64,000 nt of DNA from Treponema parvum (GTDB lineage Bacteria > Spirochaetota > Spirochaetia > Treponematales > Treponemataceae), in NCBI RefSeq assembly GCF_017893965.1, contig NZ_CP054142.1, forward strand, positions 620,001-684,000. Direction: 5' to 3'. Positions within the stretch are counted from its first letter, which is position 1, and every line of letters begins with the position of its first letter. Shown one piece after another: positions 60,923-64,000 of the stretch. The position numbers were made by a program, and so were the translations under genes. The notes below the pieces were generated by a model that was given only the letters and a program-made list of their open reading frames with translations, made no database searches and was not told where the DNA came from.

Positions 60923-62014
60923 ATGATAAAAGCAGGCGTTATCGGAGCGACAGGATATGCGGGAATAGAACTTGTCCGCATACTTTTAGGTCATCCTGAG
61001 GTTGAAAAAATATTTACAGGTTCCGTGAACTTTGAAGGCAAAAATTTAACGGATGTGTATCCGGCTCTTATAGGACGGTACAGGAACAAGACGGACGGAC
61101 TTTTGCTCACTCCCGAAGAAGTTGCTGAAAGATCCGACATAGTGTTTACGGCCCTGCCGCACGGAATTGCAGAAAAATATGCCGACTACTGTGTAAAAAA
61201 CGGAAAAAAACTTATAGATCTAAGCGCCGATTTCAGATTTGGAACGGACGAAGAAACTTTTAAAAAGTGGTACAAAGAAGACTGGAAATTTCCTGAAGTT
61301 CATAAGGAAAGCGTTTACGGGCTTCCGGAAATGAACAGGGAAGAAATAAAAAACGCTAGGATCATCGGAAATCCGGGCTGTTATGTAACGTCGGCTACGC
61401 TGGCTTTGCTTCCCGCGTTAAAGGCGGGCATTATCGATACTTCGGCCGTAATTGTTGACAGCAAGAGCGGGGTTACCGGTTCCGGACGGACTCCTACGGA
61501 TACGAATAATTTTTCTTCCTGCGGCGAATCGCTAAGCGCTTATAAAATAGGCTCTCACCGGCACAAGCCTGAAATCGAGCGTAATTGTTCTTTCGCCGCA
61601 AACAAAGAAGTAAACATAATTTTTACTCCGCATCTTGTGCCCATGAGTCGCGGTATCGTAAGCACCGTTTATGCAAATTTTACCGTGCCGGCTTCGGAAC
61701 GCATCGCGCTTCAGGCAAAAACCGCGGGCATAGGCGCTGCAGACGTCGTACGTAATATGTACAGGGATTTTTTTGCAAAGGAACCATTTGTGCGCATTCT
61801 GCCGCCCGGCACGGATCCGCAAAGCAAAAACGTGCGTTTTACCAATTTTTGCGACATTCAAGTCTATACCGTAAACGATTCAAAGATGCTTGAAATAATT
61901 TCGACCCTTGACAATATGGTCAAAGGTGCTTCGGGGCAGGCCGTGCAGAATATGAATTTGATGTTCGGATTTGAAGAAACTTCGGGGATAGATTTTATTC
62001 CCTATTCGTTTTAA
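60923..62014 (+). CDS. argC: N-acetyl-gamma-glutamyl-phosphate reductase
   Basis: ArgC, 363 residues, reduces N-acetylglutamyl phosphate with NADPH in arginine synthesis. GATGYAGIELVRILLGHPEV is the N-terminal nucleotide-binding region. The catalytic cysteine is in GNPGCYVTSATLAL near residue 153, and HRHKPEIERN and PHLVPMSRGI hold the catalytic histidine and substrate contacts. It has no argJ or argB neighbour. An AAGGGGAAAC site precedes the ATG, and a hairpin (62038-62072) follows. Confidence 0.96.
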   Translation: MIKAGVIGATGYAGIELVRILLGHPEVEKIFTGSVNFEGKNLTDVYPALIGRYRNKTDGLLLTPEEVAERSDIVFTALPHGIAEKYADYCVKNGKKLIDLSADFRFGTDEETFKKWYKEDWKFPEVHKESVYGLPEMNREEIKNARIIGNPGCYVTSATLALLPALKAGIIDTSAVIVDSKSGVTGSGRTPTDTNNFSSCGESLSAYKIGSHRHKPEIERNCSFAANKEVNIIFTPHLVPMSRGIVSTVYANFTVPASERIALQAKTAGIGAADVVRNMYRDFFAKEPFVRILPPGTDPQSKNVRFTNFCDIQVYTVNDSKMLEIISTLDNMVKGASGQAVQNMNLMFGFEETSGIDFIPYSF

Positions 62015-62037
62015 GCTCCGCCGCTATATATATCGCT

Positions 62038-62072
62038 GCATAAAAGCAAACCTCGTAAAAACGCTTTTATGC
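62038..62072 (+). terminator. Hairpin after argC
   Basis: GCATAAAAGC (62038-62047) pairs with GCTTTTATGC (62063-62072), then TTTG. Confidence 0.55.
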
Positions 62073-62094
62073 TTTGTAAAAACAAACAAATTCT

Positions 62095-62124
62095 TTTCCA
62101 TAATCATATATTATGTGGTATACT
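62095..62124 (+). promoter_or_regulatory. Promoter of the poly-C small ORF
   Basis: A TATACT -10 box at 62119-62124 has a weak TTTCCA -35 at 62095-62100, spacing 18. An AGGAG site at 62136-62140 lies seven bases before TTG 62148. Confidence 0.5.
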
Positions 62125-62147
62125 ATTGTGAGATTAGGAGAATACAA

Positions 62148-62485
62148 TTGAAATTTTCCAAATTGCTTGGTAATATATTTACCCCCCCCCCCCCCCGAAA
62201 AATGAGCCAGTTACTGTCAACAGCACGGTACAAAGCTATGATGATTTAATTTACTCTTGCACCCATTTATTAAAAAATTATAAATCCTTAATTTATAAAT
62301 ACAACGATCTTCTAACAAAATATCAAGAGCTTTTATTAAAAAACAAGGATCTTATCAATTCCTGCCTTTCTATCTACAAACGGCAATTTTTTACCGTAAA
62401 CACCATAAATACAAAAGAAAAACCCATCCAATATCGTCACTTATCAGATGATCAAACTGAAATATGCATATGCAAATTTAAATGA
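62148..62485 (+). CDS. Phase-variable small ORF interrupted by poly-C tract (OFF in this sequence)
   Basis: AGGAGAATACAA precedes TTG 62148, which starts MKFSKLLGNIFTP and enters a 15-C tract. With 15 C the frame runs to a stop at 62247-62249, giving a 33-residue peptide. With 16 (or 13) C it would continue to TGA 62483-62485, giving 112 residues. The downstream frame is fully open. It encodes a Lys/Leu/Tyr-rich helical, coiled-coil-like segment (YDDLIYSCTHLLKNYKSL, LTKYQELLLKNKDL) ending CICKFK. The family is unknown. The chemotaxis receptor starts 43 bases after the long frame. Tract-length change would switch expression, if the length is not a sequencing artefact. Confidence 0.6.
62182..62196 (+). 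repeat. Poly-C tract of 15
   Basis: A run of 15 cytosines near codon 12 of the small ORF. Slippage by one base gives or removes the long reading frame. Confidence 0.9.
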
Positions 62486-62528
62486 TAATTACTTAAAAAT
62501 ATAGGAATTTTCGTTTTGGAGGCTTTAT

Positions 62529-64000
62529 ATGAAAAAGAGATTTTCCTTGCGTTACAAACTCATCATTATCTTCGGTCTTTTAATCGCCGTGTCATCGTCG
62601 GTTGAAATCACGCTTGCAGTATTTTCGGCTCACAAAGCGGTCATTGAAAAGGTGGAAACACATCTTATCGACAAGGCGACTGATACGGCGGAAATAATTG
62701 ACGGAAGAGCAAACACCATATGTCAATTTTTGGAAGGCATCGCACGTATGCCCGTTTTAACAGACCCTGCGAGGTCTTATGCGGATAAAATCGCTATGTT
62801 AAAGAAAGAAGAGGCTTTTAATCCTCTTATAAAGAACTTTGTGTTCTGTGATACAAACGGTAACGCCTATGTATCCGTTACTGAAACTGTATCGATAACG
62901 GACCGTGAATGGTTTCAGTCTGCAATTAAAGGTAAAACATTTATAACCGAACCTATGGTATCCCGTGCAGACGGCAGTCTTTCGGCTACTTTTGCCGTTC
63001 CCATTTATGATAACAATCGTAAAATCGTGGGAGTATTGGCTACCGATCTTTTTGCCCAAAAGCTTTCCGAAGAAATTGCAGATATAGTCGTGGGCAAAAC
63101 CGGCTATTGTTACATTTTGGGACGTACGGGTACTACCGTTGCGGCAAAAGAGTTTACTCGAGTTGAAAAAATGGAAAATGCACAAGAGATGGCAAAAACC
63201 GATACAAGTTTGGAATCCCTTGCTGCTTTCGAAAAAATGGCGGTAGAAATCGATGAACCTTCCATCGGTTTTTATACGTACAAGGGTGTGAACAAAATCG
63301 CCTCGTATGCCACGATGAAAACCACCGATTGGACAGTTATCATAACTGCCCCCGAAGAAGAGTTTTTGGGAGCCGTAAACGCATTGCGGCTTGAAATGAT
63401 TATTATCGGCGCAATAATTTTAGCCGTCGCTCTCATCATCGTCTACTTTATCGCCCGCGCAATGGTGCGGCCGGTACAAGTTGTCGTTTCCGCTCTTAAA
63501 AACATCGCGCAGGGCGAAGGAGATTTAACAGTCCGCCTTCCATTGCACGGCAATGACGAAGTTACGGATCTCTCCAACTACTTCAATCAAACAATCGAAA
63601 AGATCGGCTCGTCAATTAAAACGGTAGGTGAAAACAGTAACATTATGGAAGAGATAGGAACTGAACTTGCCAGCGACATGACCGAAACCGCAAGCGCGGT
63701 ACACGAAATCAGCTCCAATATTGACGGCGTAAAACAGCAGGCTCTGACACAGTCCGCAAGCGTTACGGAAACCGCCGCTACGATCGAAGAAATAGTCCGC
63801 ACGATAAACCAATTAAATGGAAGTATTGAAAATCAGGCGGCGAGCGTCGCAGAATCGTCTTCGGCAATCGAGCAGATGGTGGGCAACATTGCGTCCATAG
63901 GGCAGACGCTTGAAAAAACCGACAACGTGGTTAAAACTCTTGCAGACGCAACGGCTGACGGTAAAAGTACCGTCGTCAGTGCAAACAGCATAACCCAAAA
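62529..64000 (+). CDS. Methyl-accepting chemotaxis protein, 5' part
   Basis: 490 codons are present and the gene continues past the window end. TM1 is residues ~10-32. A periplasmic dCache-type sensor domain covers about 40-285, with FVFCDTNGNAYVSVTETVSI, DREWFQSAIKGKTFI and MVSRADGSLSATFAVPIYD. TM2 is near 288-308 (MIIIGAIILAVALIIVYFIA). HAMP follows to ~360, and then the methylation helices with EISSNIDGVKQQALTQSASV and ETAATIEEIVR. The signalling tip is beyond the window. It senses a small molecule and controls CheA. GGAGGC precedes ATG 62529. The ligand is unknown. Confidence 0.95.
   Translation, partial: MKKRFSLRYKLIIIFGLLIAVSSSVEITLAVFSAHKAVIEKVETHLIDKATDTAEIIDGRANTICQFLEGIARMPVLTDPARSYADKIAMLKKEEAFNPLIKNFVFCDTNGNAYVSVTETVSITDREWFQSAIKGKTFITEPMVSRADGSLSATFAVPIYDNNRKIVGVLATDLFAQKLSEEIADIVVGKTGYCYILGRTGTTVAAKEFTRVEKMENAQEMAKTDTSLESLAAFEKMAVEIDEPSIGFYTYKGVNKIASYATMKTTDWTVIITAPEEEFLGAVNALRLEMIIIGAIILAVALIIVYFIARAMVRPVQVVVSALKNIAQGEGDLTVRLPLHGNDEVTDLSNYFNQTIEKIGSSIKTVGENSNIMEEIGTELASDMTETASAVHEISSNIDGVKQQALTQSASVTETAATIEEIVRTINQLNGSIENQAASVAESSSAIEQMVGNIASIGQTLEKTDNVVKTLADATADGKSTVVSANSITQ

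Noticed and set aside
1-64000. tRNA, rRNA, 4.5S RNA, CRISPR arrays and common riboswitches
   Set aside because: No T-loop-like GGTTCGAAT motif, direct-repeat array or known riboswitch core was seen on reading both strands.

Overview
The window looks like a chromosomal segment of a host-associated spirochaete of the genus Treponema or a close relative. Base composition is moderate, with clearly AT-richer patches. It carries spirochaete-type genes: a DUF4954 left-handed-helix protein, a DUF2259 secreted protein, a giant membrane-anchored TPR protein, FGE-fold secreted proteins, HflK/HflC with an unknown partner, and a RarA/unknown-domain fusion. There is also a poly-C contingency tract next to a chemotaxis receptor. 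No rRNA, tRNA, CRISPR array or intact insertion sequence was seen.

Layout. 1-2 kb is an eroded accessory patch: the 3' end of a BCCT transporter, a 48-codon remnant of an L-serine dehydratase alpha chain, an exact sigma-54 promoter, a truncated AAA ATPase and an intact BrnT/BrnA toxin-antitoxin pair. 2-13 kb is core: 5-formyl-THF cyclo-ligase, an M16-like protein without the zinc motif, DUF4954, a GGDEF protein and the yajC-secD-secF operon. 13-19 kb is a catabolic island: two zinc dehydrogenases divergent from a dctP-dctQ-dctM TRAP transporter. 19-34 kb holds ispH, gpsA, ffh, a glycogen-binding-like secreted protein, the TPR giant with a dolichol-kinase-like enzyme, several secreted or membrane proteins, a U32 peptidase and ssb. 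34-51 kb holds an unknown 637-aa protein, hisC, an FGE-fold protein with corA, a composite reading frame containing a lipoprotein, glycerate kinase, a biotin-dependent carboxyltransferase, hflK-hflC-unknown, arfB, an esterase and a COG0523 metal GTPase. 51-55.4 kb is an AT-rich two-gene operon of DUF262 proteins, the best defence-system candidate. 55-64 kb holds argG, nudC, a TPR lipoprotein coupled to the RarA fusion, argC, a poly-C-interrupted small ORF and a methyl-accepting chemotaxis protein running off the end.

Three themes cut across the genes. First, about ten genes have a good -35/-10 promoter whose -10 box ends only 6-9 bases before the start codon, with no Shine-Dalgarno site, so they should be made from leaderless or nearly leaderless mRNAs. 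Other genes, including operon-internal ones, have ordinary AGGAGG-type sites. Second, intergenic regions carry a modular family of small palindromic repeats, including a 50-bp element present twice almost identically. Third, a 15-C tract puts a 112-codon ORF just upstream of the chemotaxis receptor out of frame by one base, a typical phase-variation switch.
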